NCBI GenBank assembly: GCA_920105805.1
Contig: CAKKTI010000393.1
Location: 1 to 20,596, forward strand
Direction: 5' to 3'
DNA: 20,596 nt
Source of the DNA: Condylostoma magnum
Taxonomy: Eukaryota; Ciliophora; Heterotrichea; Heterotrichida; Condylostomatidae
Part shown: positions 20,470 through 20,596 of the stretch, piece by piece
Layout of the letters: each line of letters begins with the position of its first letter
Position numbering within the stretch: position 1 is the stretch's first letter
Translations under genes and position numbers: made by a program
Notes under the pieces: generated by a model
Databases searched by the model: none
What the model was told of the DNA's origin: nothing
Seen by the model: the letters and a program-made list of their open reading frames with translations, nothing else

Positions 20470-20596
20470 ATGAAGAAATATATTGCAAATAATTTGTTTA
20501 AGAGCAGTACTGAAATACAACTAATTCTTAAATAAAATAAATTTGTATCATGGGGGAAAATATTAGGAAAGATTTTTAGGGATAGTCCTCACAAAA
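20470..20596 (+). CDS. Partial reading frame off the right edge
   Basis: From ATG at 20470 the frame reads MKKYIANNLFKSSTEIQLIL then KQNKFVSWGKILGKIFRDSP and leaves the window still open. Its composition is balanced and protein-like. No domain can be named from 42 codons. The frame is also protein-like upstream of this Met, so 20470 is a minimum start and the true N-terminus may lie further left. Confidence 0.38.

Overview
The window is a ciliate macronuclear chromosome end. It opens with four full copies plus a partial copy of an 8-base telomere-type repeat, CCCTTACA, on the C-rich strand. The DNA is strongly AT-rich. Large genes become readable only if TAA and TAG are read as Gln and TGA as Trp. 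In the WD40 gene, 7 of 10 blade-closing Trp codons are TGA. Proteins also appear to end at TAA, so all three stop codons seem to have two meanings, as in NCBI table 28 (Condylostoma-type heterotrich). The karyorelict code, where only TGA terminates, is the main alternative. It fits less well, because it makes both convergent gene pairs here overlap. Because no codon is reliably a stop, every frame is formally open. Genes were therefore called from protein-like composition, domain motifs, hydrophobic segments and consistent frame changes at GT...AG introns.

Layout from left to right: telomere (1-38); subtelomere with two decayed gene fragments, a WD40 piece on the minus strand (351-536) and an ankyrin/pre-membrane piece of a channel paralogue on the plus strand (672-1340); an intact WD40-ankyrin-six-TM channel gene (1399-4899, +); an unrecognised gene (4936-6238, -) convergent with it; a giant secreted, probably GPI-anchored surface protein (6364-12801, +); a small unrecognised gene (13054-13374, -); a large cysteine-rich multi-pass membrane protein with LamG-like and DUF4215-type modules and three introns (13353-19319, +); a small five-TM membrane protein (19484-20080, -); and a reading frame running off the right edge (20470-20596, +).

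The three large plus-strand genes all point to the cell surface or membrane: a sensory-type cation channel with a propeller scaffold, an adhesive or antigen-like coat protein, and a Cys-rich multi-TM protein. They are separate genes with their own ends. Nothing in the sequence shows that they form a pathway. No rRNA, tRNA, CRISPR, transposon or viral relic was recognised.
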